NCBI GenBank assembly: GCA_020171895.1
Contig: JAIVAN010000005.1
Span: 186,001-250,000 of the forward strand
Source: Bacillus timonensis
Lineage (GTDB): Bacteria; Bacillota; Bacilli; Bacillales; Bacillaceae_L
DNA length: 64,000 bases
Direction: 5' to 3'
Part shown: positions 46,068 to 53,552 of the stretch, piece by piece
Layout of the letters: every line of letters starts with the position of its first letter
Numbering within the stretch: the first letter of the stretch is position 1
Notes under the pieces: model-generated
Seen by the model: only the letters and a program-made list of their open reading frames with translations
Database searches by the model: none
What the model was told of the DNA's origin: nothing
Translations under genes and position numbers: made by a program

Positions 46068-46214
46068 TTATTCTATTCGTGTAACATCTGCTTCCGTTAC
46101 TAGGTCTACCTTGAATGGGTTTTTCAAATCTTTAATTTCCACATAACCACTTTCATACATAAAGAACACTTCATAAACTTTGTCATTAAATACGACATGG
46201 TCACCAATTTTCAT
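46068..46214 (-). CDS. Hypothetical 48-aa protein
   Basis: Small acidic protein: MKIGDHVVFNDKVYEVFFMY, then EIKDLKNPFKVDLVTEADV and a final TRIE. It is predicted to form a small beta barrel-like (SH3/KOW-like) fold from the alternating pattern. Supported by GAGGGAGGAC eight bases before ATG 46214 and full codon sense. No family recognised. It is convergent with the usp gene with no base between the stops and no terminator. Confidence 0.7.
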   Translation of the reverse strand: MKIGDHVVFNDKVYEVFFMYESGYVEIKDLKNPFKVDLVTEADVTRIE

Positions 46215-46302
46215 CTTTCGTCCTCCCTCAATCATTGCATTTATTGTATGTATATGGTGAAAGGGAGAGGAACATGAAAGATTTTTTGAGATATTGTCAT
46301 GA

Positions 46303-46330
46303 AAAAAGGCAGCTTGTTGGCTGCCTTTTA
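46303..46330 (-). terminator. Terminator of the GNAT gene
   Basis: On the minus strand AAAAGGCAGC / GCTGCCTTTT followed by T. The stop codon of the GNAT gene lies in the stem. Confidence 0.85.
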
Positions 46331-46759
46331 CTGTATTTGCTTAACAAACACATAACTTGTTTTATCATAGTCCATTTTTTCTTCATAAAAACGGTGCGCA
46401 TCCTTGCGTTGGAAACCAGAGGAGAGTACAACCGATTGGCAGCCTTCTTCTTTTGCTAAATCGTGAATAAAAGAAAGAAGTTTTTCACCATAGCCCTTTG
46501 AACGATTCTCTGCATCTGTTACTAAATCATACACGTAAAGGTGCGTTCCATTATAGAGGTTTGTTAGTTTAATAACACCTGTTGCGGCTGCAATTTTTTC
46601 ATCAGAAAATAGGACGAAAAGTCTGTAGCCTTCTTGAACCATTGTAGTTACATTGTTTATGAACGCTTCCTCCGTTAAATGTGTACGAAGCTGGTTCATG
46701 ACAGGAAAAGCCTTTTTCCATTCTTCTACTTTTGTTAGTTCCTTAATTGAAACAGTCAC
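46328..46759 (-). CDS. GNAT family N-acetyltransferase
   Basis: A 143-aa acetyl-CoA-dependent acetyltransferase. Central strand [20 protein letters not shown] carries the acetyl-CoA loop (R-S-K-G-Y-G), followed by [20 protein letters not shown] and [18 protein letters not shown]. Start taken as GTG 46759, eight bases after GAGAGGAAG; the longer frame from 46822 lacks a site. Substrate unknown. Confidence 0.88.
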   Translation of the reverse strand: MTVSIKELTKVEEWKKAFPVMNQLRTHLTEEAFINNVTTMVQEGYRLFVLFSDEKIAAATGVIKLTNLYNGTHLYVYDLVTDAENRSKGYGEKLLSFIHDLAKEEGCQSVVLSSGFQRKDAHRFYEEKMDYDKTSYVFVKQIQ

Positions 46760-46931
46760 GGCGATTTCTTCCTCTCTTGTGGGGAATTCTACTAATCTAT
46801 GTATAGTCAGATTATAATACATGTAGAAGAAACTTTACATTAAAATCACAACGATATGTTGAAAGAGACAGCAAGTTATCATCTTGATGGCACTTGGTAA
46901 GAGCTTATGATGACAGAGATTTAAAACAATA

Positions 46932-47175
46932 GAAAGAGGCTGGGACATAACTTAAGTATTTAACTAAAGTTCCGAACAAAATGATCGCTTAGCGTATGAA
47001 CTATACGTAGACTCCTGCGGGATGAAAAGCAACGGCTAGACCCCGCAGTGCGTAGCACGAGGAGGCTTGCCAGCTTCCCGCGGAAAGCGAAGTATATTTC
47101 AGGAGCGGATGAACTACACCTACAATCATTTTTCGGTTTCTATTTAGTTAAACTACTTTTGTCCCAACCCCTTTC
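46932..47175 (+). repeat. Intergenic repeat E with terminal inverted repeats
   Basis: A 244-bp element with 16-bp imperfect terminal inverted repeats GAAAGAGGCTGGGACA / TGTCCCAACCCCTTTC (14 of 16 match), then inner arms TTTAACTAAA...AAAATGAT / ATCATTTTTC...TTTAGTTAAA. The centre carries GACTCCTGCGGGAT, GACCCCGCAG, GAGGAGGCT and GCGGAAAGCGA, shared with repeat copies B-D. It ends 4 bp from the stop codon of the VOC gene. No coding capacity, MITE-like. Confidence 0.85.
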
Positions 47176-47179
47176 ACTA

Positions 47180-47635
47180 TTAACGCTTAATGTTTTCCCA
47201 CTCACTTAAATACATGATGGGCTTTTCATTATTTGGTTCCACGTCTAATACATGAATGAACTCTAACGAATTTCCATCAGGATCTTCGAAATACACACTT
47301 GCAGCAGGCATCCACGTATGAACAATAGGTTCAGTAGGTGCTAGACCAAATGATTCCTTTGCTTGGATTCCTTTGTTCGTTAACCAATGAATAGACTTCT
47401 TGATTTCTGCATAATCGACTTTGAAGGCGAAATGGCGTTGTGCAAATTTCTCAGCACTTACTTCCCATACTCCAAGAGTTTGCTTCTTTTCATTTTTGTC
47501 ACCAAACCAGAAGAAAGCGACTCTTCTATTTTCGATATAAGTTGCAAGTGGCATCCCTAAGTGTTTATAAAACTCAATTGCTTTATCTAGGTCTTTTGTT
47601 AGAATATGTGTTTCATATAATTCTCTTGTCATCAT
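47180..47635 (-). CDS. VOC (glyoxalase-like) family protein
   Basis: A 151-aa vicinal-oxygen-chelate superfamily protein: MMTRELYETHILTKDLDKAI with a metal-site-type His, FYKHLGMPLA, a second His in QRHFAFKV and the closing YFEDPDGNSLEFIHV Glu. Could be a lyase, dioxygenase or resistance protein; substrate unknown. RBS GGAGGTG ten bases before ATG 47635. Unlike its neighbours it is followed by repeat E rather than a simple terminator. Confidence 0.88.
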   Translation of the reverse strand: MMTRELYETHILTKDLDKAIEFYKHLGMPLATYIENRRVAFFWFGDKNEKKQTLGVWEVSAEKFAQRHFAFKVDYAEIKKSIHWLTNKGIQAKESFGLAPTEPIVHTWMPAASVYFEDPDGNSLEFIHVLDVEPNNEKPIMYLSEWENIKR

Positions 47636-47821
47636 GATTTAAGCACCTCCGTGTTTTTCTATCTTTACTATAATTGTTTTCACGACTTTAGAAATCACTC
47701 TTTCAGATGATATTGTTTTCATTCATTGGAGGGAGCAAAGTGTGGATTTTTTCTCGGTCAAAGGTTGTAGGTGTTGTCGGCTTATCTTGTGAATCTGTAG
47801 GAAAAATAAGGGGGTAATCAT

Positions 47822-48298
47822 ATGGAAAGAATAAATGATCTGCTACATTATCACAAATGGGCGAATAAAACATTGCTGAAGCATTTACACACGTTGCCTG
47901 TCGACTTTTTTACACAGCAATTGCAAAGTATATTTCCATCAGTTGCAAACGTATTTGAACATTTATATGAGGTTGATGTGCTTTGGTTAAATCGATTAAA
48001 AGGTGAAAATGAAACAGATAATGCTCTTTGTTTTTCTTCTATAGAGGAAGTAGAAAATGCCTATTTGCTTCATAACCAGGAATGCATTGATTTTGCGCAA
48101 AAGCTTCTAAATGGAACGACACTTGTTACGTACCAAAACTCAAAAGGTGAAACATTTGAAAATAGTTACGAAGAGATACTACAGCATATTGTCAATCATG
48201 GTACAAACCACCGTGGCAATATTGGTGCGATGATGCGTCAATATGGGCACAAAGGTGTGGGGATTGATTATATAATGTACTTACGTCAAAAGAAATAG
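47822..48298 (+). CDS. DinB family protein
   Basis: A 158-aa DinB/YfiT-like four-helix bundle with a metal-binding His triad: HYHKWANKTLL near the start, FEHLYEVDVLWLNRL in the middle and QHIVNHGTNHRGNIGAMMR at the C-terminus. Enzymatic role of most members is unknown; some are thiol transferases. RBS AAGGGGGTAA before ATG 47822. Confidence 0.92.
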   Translation: MERINDLLHYHKWANKTLLKHLHTLPVDFFTQQLQSIFPSVANVFEHLYEVDVLWLNRLKGENETDNALCFSSIEEVENAYLLHNQECIDFAQKLLNGTTLVTYQNSKGETFENSYEEILQHIVNHGTNHRGNIGAMMRQYGHKGVGIDYIMYLRQKK

Positions 48299-48367
48299 TG
48301 GGAAAGGTTACATTCGTTTGTCATTTGATGTACCATGAAGAAAATACGTATTCTAGGGAGGTACATC

Positions 48368-48595
48368 TTGGATAAGAAATTCTTTCTCAGCAAAGAGGTA
48401 AAAGAAGAAATGATACGGTCGATTCAGAATTATTTTTTACAAGAAAAGGATGAGGAGCTGGGCGATCTAGCAGCGACTTTAATGCTCGACTTTTTTATGA
48501 AGGACTTAGCTCCCCACTTTTACAACCAAGGAGTGTCTGATGCACACCGTTTTTTTAGTGAAAAACTTGATGATGTGTTTGAAATTCAGAAATAG
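48368..48595 (+). CDS. DUF2164 family protein
   Basis: A 75-aa conserved protein of unknown function. Family pattern: LSKEVKEEMIRSIQNYFLQE, DEELGDLAATLMLDFFMKDL and YNQGVSDAHRFFSEKLDDV. The start is TTG 48368, six bases after GGGAGG; the longer frame from 48335 runs over that site. Confidence 0.88.
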   Translation: MDKKFFLSKEVKEEMIRSIQNYFLQEKDEELGDLAATLMLDFFMKDLAPHFYNQGVSDAHRFFSEKLDDVFEIQK

Positions 48596-48727
48596 GTTGG
48601 ATCTTAACATATGTTATTTGGAAAAAGCTTAAATATCACGGACCTTGAAATAAGTGATATTGGATTTTTCTTTACAACCATTGAAAAACCCCTATAATTA
48701 AGAGTAACATAAAAGTTTTGCAATGTT

Positions 48728-48816
48728 TTGACATTGTAAAATGTACTCATATTCAGTACAAGCAACTCATATAGTTAAAGCAAAGGCATCGCACGGCGCT
48801 TGTGTGGTGCCTTTTC
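48728..48816 (+). ncRNA. Possible short transcript or attenuator upstream of ctpB
   Basis: TTGACA (48728-48733), 16 bp, TATTCA, then about 55 nt on, a strong hairpin AAAGGCATCGCAC / GTGTGGTGCCTTT with TTTTCC. It could be a small RNA or a conditional terminator in the ctpB leader. The rest of 48596-48921 shows no gene. Confidence 0.35.
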
Positions 48817-48921
48817 CTACAAATGATAAAGGTAAAAAAAGAATAACAATATTGTTCATTCACACAATAAGATGGTGAAGTAATTTTGTTCTTATTGGGT
48901 AGGGATTGGAGGAGAAATGGA

Positions 48922-50379
48922 TTGAGTCGTAAGCTATTAGCCATGTATATGGCATTTTCTATGCTTGTTGGAGCAGGGGTTACATATGCAGGAACACAGT
49001 TTTTAGATGGTAAAAAGATCGTGATAGATAAAGGAGATAGTGCAGGTCAACCGATTCTGCAGGAAACTCCTAGTAAAGCAACAGAAGAACAAATGGTAAA
49101 GATTAGCCAGGCGTACGAATTGATCAAAACTCGTTATGTAGAAGAGATTGATGAAGACGAATTAATTGAAGGTGCCATTCAAGGAATGGTTAGTACGTTA
49201 GAGGATCCATATTCTGTATACATGGATAAAGAAACGGCGAAGCAGTTTACTCAATCGTTAGATTCTTCTTTTGAAGGCATCGGCGCTGAAGTAAGCATGA
49301 TAGACGGTAAAGTAACAATTGTAGCACCATTTAAGGATTCTCCAGCTGAAAAAGCGGGTCTCAAGCCAAATGACCAAATTCTCTCTGTTGATGGAGAAAG
49401 TGTAGAAGGCTTAGACTTATATGATGCCGTATTAAAAATTAGAGGAAAGAAAGGTACAACTGTAACACTTGAAGTAATGAGACCTGGTGTAAAGGAACTA
49501 TTAAAAATAGAAGTTGTACGTGACACAATTCCAATTGAAACCGTTTATAGTTCATTGAAGCAATACAAGGATAAAAAAGTAGGCTATATCGAGATTACCT
49601 CATTTGCGGAGAAAACAGCACCTGACTTCATCTCTAACCTTACGAAGTTAGAAAAAGAAGGTATTGATGGGTTAGTGATTGATGTTCGTGGAAACCCAGG
49701 TGGTTATTTAGATAGTGTTGAAGAAATATTAAAACAGTTAATTACAAAGGATAAGCCATATGTTCAAATTGAAGAGCGTGGTGGTGAAAAGCAACGATTC
49801 TTCTCGACATTAGAGAAAGCGAAAGAATATCCTATTGTCGTATTAATTGACCAAGGAAGTGCTTCTGCTTCAGAAATCTTAGCTGGTGCATTAAAAGAAG
49901 CAGGTGGTTATGAAGTTGTCGGTGATAAGTCCTTTGGTAAGGGAACCGTTCAACAAGCCGTTCCAATGGGGGACGGAAGTAACATTAAATTAACCATGTA
50001 CAAATGGTTAACACCTGACGGAAACTGGATCCATAAAACGGGTGTAGAACCAACGATACCAGCGAAACAGCCAGACTACTTTTATAGCAACCCTATCTCA
50101 GTAGAACAAGAGCTTGAATATGACATGAACAATGAAGCAATCAAAAATGCACAGCTAATGTTAAAAGGTTTAGGCTATGCACCTGGTCGTGAAGATGGTT
50201 ATTTCAGCAAGCAAACAGTATCGGCTGTAACTGCTTTCCAAGAAGCAAATAATCTATCGGCAACAGGTAAAATCGACGAAAAAACAGCATCAGCGATTCA
50301 AACCAAAATTCTAGAAAAAGTTCGCGAAGAAAGCAATGACATTCAACTTCAGACAGCAGTAAAAGTGTTGTTTCAATAA
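48922..50379 (+). CDS. ctpB: Carboxyl-terminal processing serine protease (S41), CtpB-type
   Basis: Membrane-anchored or secreted protease of 485 aa. One N-terminal membrane segment; PDZ domain (about 95-175; IGAEVSMIDGKVTIVAPF); S41 domain with VRGNPGGYLDSV, catalytic Ser 315 in GSASASEIL and Lys 340 in SFGKGTVQ; C-terminal peptidoglycan-binding domain (LMLKGLGYAPGREDGYFSKQ). The Ser-Lys spacing equals that of B. subtilis CtpB (25 residues). CtpB cleaves SpoIVFA in sporulation. The start is TTG 48922, seven bases after GGAGGAG. Confidence 0.93.
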   Translation: MSRKLLAMYMAFSMLVGAGVTYAGTQFLDGKKIVIDKGDSAGQPILQETPSKATEEQMVKISQAYELIKTRYVEEIDEDELIEGAIQGMVSTLEDPYSVYMDKETAKQFTQSLDSSFEGIGAEVSMIDGKVTIVAPFKDSPAEKAGLKPNDQILSVDGESVEGLDLYDAVLKIRGKKGTTVTLEVMRPGVKELLKIEVVRDTIPIETVYSSLKQYKDKKVGYIEITSFAEKTAPDFISNLTKLEKEGIDGLVIDVRGNPGGYLDSVEEILKQLITKDKPYVQIEERGGEKQRFFSTLEKAKEYPIVVLIDQGSASASEILAGALKEAGGYEVVGDKSFGKGTVQQAVPMGDGSNIKLTMYKWLTPDGNWIHKTGVEPTIPAKQPDYFYSNPISVEQELEYDMNNEAIKNAQLMLKGLGYAPGREDGYFSKQTVSAVTAFQEANNLSATGKIDEKTASAIQTKILEKVREESNDIQLQTAVKVLFQ

Positions 50380-50387
50380 AAACGCTT

Positions 50388-50417
50388 TAAACCCTTCCTT
50401 GAAAAGGAAGGGTTTTT
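50388..50417 (+). terminator. Terminator of ctpB
   Basis: AACCCTTCCTT / AAGGAAGGGTT with a short loop, then TTTTTC. Confidence 0.92.
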
Positions 50418-50436
50418 CTTCGTACCCGGGTTTGTG

Positions 50437-50467
50437 TGGTGCCAGGCACCTGTCGAAAAATCTTTAC
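50437..50467 (-). repeat. Third copy of the GGTGCCTGGCACC repeat
   Basis: On the minus strand it reads GTAAAGATTTTTCGACAGG followed by TGCCTGGCACCA; it matches the copy ending at 15092 over about 30 bp including its left flank. It lies just behind the ctpB terminator. Confidence 0.75.
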
Positions 50468-50547
50468 GTAATTTTTCCTTAAACCCTTGTATGAAAGGGG
50501 GGGTGAGGTTGAGAGTAGAGGGAGGGGAAAGAGGAGAGTGACAGGAA

Positions 50548-50616
50548 CTTGTCGAATTTTGTCGATAATTTCCAGAGGGGGTTTCTCTTCACAAAATGGG
50601 GAAAAGGGAGTAAAAT
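50548..50616 (+). promoter_or_regulatory. Sigma-A promoter with possible tandem Spo0A boxes, DUF4395 gene
   Basis: TTCACA (50588-50593), 17 bp, TAAAAT (50611-50616) is a sound promoter. CTTGTCGAA (50548) and TTTGTCGAT (50558) each match the Spo0A box at 8 of 9 positions and are exactly one helical turn apart, just upstream of the -35. Confidence 0.5.
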
Positions 50617-50647
50617 GAATTAATCCTATATGAAAGGTTGGGATAAT

Positions 50648-51082
50648 ATGAATGAGAAAGTTCGTTCAATTCCTCGTCCCTTAGTAAGACTTAATCAGTG
50701 GTTTATTTTCCTTTCCGTTATTGCAACGTGGGTAACAGGGCAATATTTAATCCTGACTCTACCTCTTGTTGCTGGTATATGTGGTATTTTATTTGGTTTT
50801 AATCCGATTATGCGCATAGGTAAACTTTTCCTGCGAAAACACCCTTCTGCCTATATTCCAGAGGATGTGGATCAACAACAGTTTAATCAAATTATCGCAA
50901 TTACGATGTTATCACTCGGAATAATTGGCTATGCTTTTGATTGGACGATTGTAGCGCTTACTGCGACAGGAATGGTTGCACTAGCTTCATTTGTAGCGAT
51001 TTTAGGATTTTGTGTAGGTTGTTATATAAGGTTCCAATGGCAGCAATATAAATTCAGACATTCACAACGTTTACCAAATTAA
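50648..51082 (+). CDS. DUF4395 family membrane protein
   Basis: A 144-aa membrane protein with about four helices: RLNQWFIFLSVIATWVTGQY, LILTLPLVAGICGILFGFNP, ITMLSLGIIGYAFDW and ALASFVAILGFCVGC. Family motif RPLVRLNQ at the start, NPIMRIGK in the middle and FCVGC near the end. Role unknown; relatives are next to thiol-redox genes. ATG 50648; RBS is weak (GAAAGGTTGGGA). Confidence 0.85.
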   Translation: MNEKVRSIPRPLVRLNQWFIFLSVIATWVTGQYLILTLPLVAGICGILFGFNPIMRIGKLFLRKHPSAYIPEDVDQQQFNQIIAITMLSLGIIGYAFDWTIVALTATGMVALASFVAILGFCVGCYIRFQWQQYKFRHSQRLPN

Positions 51083-51097
51083 CGATACAATATAGAA

Positions 51098-51130
51098 AAG
51101 GGTAGCAGTTCTCTGCTACCTTTCATTTTT
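51098..51130 (+). terminator. Terminator of the DUF4395 gene
   Basis: GGTAGCAG-TTCT-CTGCTACC (51101-51120) with T-rich tail. The same 20-mer recurs at 51788. Confidence 0.85.
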
Positions 51131-51246
51131 GCATAAAAATAAAAAAAATTTAGGCTTAATCATTAGATTGATAAAAGAGCACATTATCTTCTTATAGCAT
51201 AAGATAATTTAACTTTTTATTACTATGAGTAAAGGGAAGTGTTAAT

Positions 51247-51720
51247 GTGAATAATTGTTATCATAGTCAATTTTATGGAAATAATTTTTATCCGCAACAA
51301 ATACCATGGGACCACAGGCAATTTCCATTTGGATTTGGTGATTTAAGTCCGACGACATTACAGCCTCAGAATGTATCAAGCTTTTTTCAACCAGGATATT
51401 ATCAGCAACCAGGATATTTTCAGCAACAAACTCCAATGGTTGGAGATATTAGTCCATCGTCTATACAGCCACAATTTCCGTTTCAACCACAGCCAATTCC
51501 ATTTCAACCACAGCCATTTCCATTTCAACCACAGCCATTCCAACCTGGTGGGGGAGGGTGCTTAAATAAAGTCGCAACTGTAAGTTTAGAAGATGGAAGA
51601 ACGATGCAAATTTTTGTTACTTCTATTGGAAAAAAATCTCTAGGAGGATTCATTCAAACAGCCATGGGAATGAAGCAAATAGCTCTAGGATTAGACGAAA
51701 TTGCTAGTATTATATGTTAA
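51247..51720 (+). CDS. Hypothetical Pro/Gln/Phe-rich protein
   Basis: A 157-aa protein. Residues 1-98 are of low complexity, rich in Tyr, Phe, Gln and Pro, with an exact tandem motif PFQPQP (about residues 76-98). After GGGGCLNK a small folded domain follows (KVATVSLEDGRTMQIFVTSI, then KKSLGGFIQTAMGMKQIAL) ending in Cys. The pattern resembles spore coat or matrix proteins of Bacillaceae, but I do not recognise a family. The start is GTG 51247 after AAAGGGAAG. A motif GCATAAGATA at 51197 fits a sigma-K -10, but the -35 spacing does not. Confidence 0.7.
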   Translation: MNNCYHSQFYGNNFYPQQIPWDHRQFPFGFGDLSPTTLQPQNVSSFFQPGYYQQPGYFQQQTPMVGDISPSSIQPQFPFQPQPIPFQPQPFPFQPQPFQPGGGGCLNKVATVSLEDGRTMQIFVTSIGKKSLGGFIQTAMGMKQIALGLDEIASIIC

Positions 51721-51785
51721 GTTTATACTACCACTAGATCTGCTTTTTCTTGAATATGTATGATGAACGAAATTTATTTTTAAAA

Positions 51786-51813
51786 AAGGTAGCAGTTCTC
51801 TGCTACCTTTTTT
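51786..51813. terminator. Bidirectional terminator
   Basis: AAAAAAGGTAGCAG / CTGCTACCTTTTTT with loop TTCT. A on one side and T on the other serve both converging genes. Identical stem-loop to that at 51101. Confidence 0.88.
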
Positions 51814-51832
51814 GTATGGAACTAGTCTCAAA

Positions 51833-52171
51833 TTACTTAATAAACCAAACTTTAGAGATCAATCCATCTTCCACTTCATACATAGCAACAGCCTCTGTAT
51901 CTTCTCCATTTGCTCGACCAGTTACCCACTCATGGTCGATACAAACATTTCCTTTTACAATACGATTTTTCAATGCTGCATACTGGTTTGGGTTGTTTTG
52001 GAACAATTGCTCATACCGATTACGGAATTCGTTCATTCCTGAAAACATTACCTTGTTTGATGGAAATTCCATCACCACTACATCTTCACTGTATACGGAA
52101 ATAAACGCTTCGATGTTTTGTTGGTTATACGCATCTAACTGTTTTTGAGCAAGCTCTTCAGCAATTTTCAT
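51833..52171 (-). CDS. SnoaL-like / NTF2-fold protein
   Basis: A 112-aa small cone-shaped fold of the NTF2-like superfamily: MKIAEELAQKQLDAYNQQNI, AFISVYSEDVVVMEFP, FRNRYEQLFQNNPNQYA, and a final EVEDGLISKVWFIK. Substrate or role unknown; many such proteins act on small steroid-like or polyketide compounds, others are not enzymes. RBS GGAGGGAA before ATG 52171. Confidence 0.85.
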   Translation of the reverse strand: MKIAEELAQKQLDAYNQQNIEAFISVYSEDVVVMEFPSNKVMFSGMNEFRNRYEQLFQNNPNQYAALKNRIVKGNVCIDHEWVTGRANGEDTEAVAMYEVEDGLISKVWFIK

Positions 52172-52248
52172 CCTGTTCCCTCCTGAAAATTCATTATTAT
52201 CATTGTATCCGATAAAGCTTCACGACGACAGGATGAACTTCATGAAGT

Positions 52249-52296
52249 TTGACATATAAAGTTTGTAACTATATATTTAACCATATGGTTAAATAT
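52249..52296 (+). promoter_or_regulatory. Promoter and 24-bp palindromic operator of the arsR-type gene
   Basis: TTGACA (52249-52254), 17 bp, TATATT (52272-52277) is a strong sigma-A promoter. The perfect palindrome ATATTTAACCAT / ATGGTTAAATAT (52273-52296) covers the -10, the expected transcription start and the ATG. Ideal for autorepression. Confidence 0.85.
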
Positions 52297-52620
52297 GATG
52301 ATGCACATTTAGATGAAGTATTTTCAGTTCTTTCAGATCCAACGAGAAGACAAATTATAGAAAGATTGGCCACTGGAGAAATGACTGTATCACAGCTTGC
52401 CGAGCCATTTGATATGTCATTACCTGCCGTTTCAAAGCACTTAAAGGTGTTGGAAAAAGCAGGACTAGTCTCACAACGGAAGGAAGGGAGATTTCGCTTT
52501 TACTTTTTAACGCCAAAATCGATTGATTGTGCGTGTGAATGGTTAAGTGGGATGAAGAGGTTTTGGTCAAACCAGTTTTCAAAGATTGAACACTATATAT
52601 GTCAAACGAAAAAAGAGTAA
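52285..52620 (+). CDS. ArsR family transcriptional regulator, probably leaderless
   Basis: A 111-aa winged-helix repressor: LDEVFSVLSDPTRRQIIERL, then SQLAEPFDMSLPAVSKHLKV and LVSQRKEGRFRFYFL, typical of the YdfF/SdpR-like ArsR subgroup without the metal CxC motif. ATG 52285 lies eight bases after the -10 and there is no ribosome binding site, so the mRNA probably begins at or next to the start codon. It precedes, and likely controls, the ABC exporter that follows (17-bp gap). Confidence 0.88.
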   Translation: MVKYDDAHLDEVFSVLSDPTRRQIIERLATGEMTVSQLAEPFDMSLPAVSKHLKVLEKAGLVSQRKEGRFRFYFLTPKSIDCACEWLSGMKRFWSNQFSKIEHYICQTKKE

Positions 52621-52637
52621 TGGTGGAGGTGCTTTCA

Positions 52638-53552
52638 TTGATCATTGATGTAAAGGGGCTAGTTAAAAATTACGGCACATTTCAAGCAGTTAAAGGGATA
52701 GAATTTCAAGTTCAAAAGGGAGAAATTTTTGGTTTACTAGGACCTAATGGTGCTGGAAAAACAACGACGCTAGAAATGCTTGTTGGGTTGAGAAAGCCCG
52801 ATGGCGGAACTGCGGAGATTGAAGGCAAGGACGTTGTACGTGATATTAAAAAAGTAAAAGAGAAGATTGGGGTTCAGCTACAATCAACAACTCTGTTTGA
52901 ATTGTTGACGGTTGAAGAGATTTTACATATGTATGCAAGCTTCTATCCTTCGCATATTTCCATTCCTGAATTGATTGAGGATATGCTTTTAACGGAAAAA
53001 ACGAAATCGCGAGTAAAAGGATTATCAGGCGGGCAAAAGCAAAGGTTAGCGATAGCACTAGCACTTGTTCACGATCCATCTGTTGTCTTTTTAGATGAAC
53101 CAACGACTGGTTTGGATCCGCAAGCTCGTCGCACACTGTGGGATATCGTCCTTCGTTTAAAGGAGAAGGGCAAGACAATCGTACTAACGACACATTATAT
53201 GGATGAGGCACATGTCTTATGTGATCGCATTGCAATTATGGATCAAGGTACATTAATCGCGTTAGATACACCGAATGAACTGGTGAAAAGCTTGCATTCA
53301 CAAAGTGCTGTAGAATTTAAATTGCTACAAGGTGATGCGTCATTTGATTTTGCACAGGTAGAAGGAGTTTCAAAAGTGGATACTCGTAAGGATGTTCACG
53401 TTCTGTATTCGAATCATCTTCAAACGACATTAACAAGCTTAATTCAAATGGCGTCCGAGAATCAGTTGGAGTTAACAGAGTTACAAACTCGAACTTCTAC
53501 ATTAGAGGATGTATTCATACATATGACAGGAAGGAGTTTGAGAGAAGCGTGA
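52638..53552 (+). CDS. ABC transporter ATP-binding protein (ABC-2 export type)
   Basis: ATPase subunit of 304 aa for the permease that follows. Walker A GLLGPNGAGKTTTLEML; signature GLSGGQKQRLAIALALV; Walker B VVFLDEPTTGLDP; H-loop TTHYMDEA; C-terminal extension (about 225-304) typical of the DrrA/NatA-like exporters. The start is TTG 52638, eight bases after TGGAGG, rather than the frame from 52599 that overlaps arsR. Substrate unknown; likely drug, peptide or ion export. Confidence 0.93.
   Translation: MIIDVKGLVKNYGTFQAVKGIEFQVQKGEIFGLLGPNGAGKTTTLEMLVGLRKPDGGTAEIEGKDVVRDIKKVKEKIGVQLQSTTLFELLTVEEILHMYASFYPSHISIPELIEDMLLTEKTKSRVKGLSGGQKQRLAIALALVHDPSVVFLDEPTTGLDPQARRTLWDIVLRLKEKGKTIVLTTHYMDEAHVLCDRIAIMDQGTLIALDTPNELVKSLHSQSAVEFKLLQGDASFDFAQVEGVSKVDTRKDVHVLYSNHLQTTLTSLIQMASENQLELTELQTRTSTLEDVFIHMTGRSLREA

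Noticed and set aside
46235-46459. 74-codon plus-strand frame
   Set aside because: Runs into the GNAT gene and its terminator on the opposite strand; no good start.
51750-52148. 132-codon plus-strand frame
   Set aside because: Antisense to the well-supported SnoaL-like gene and overlapping the bidirectional terminator.
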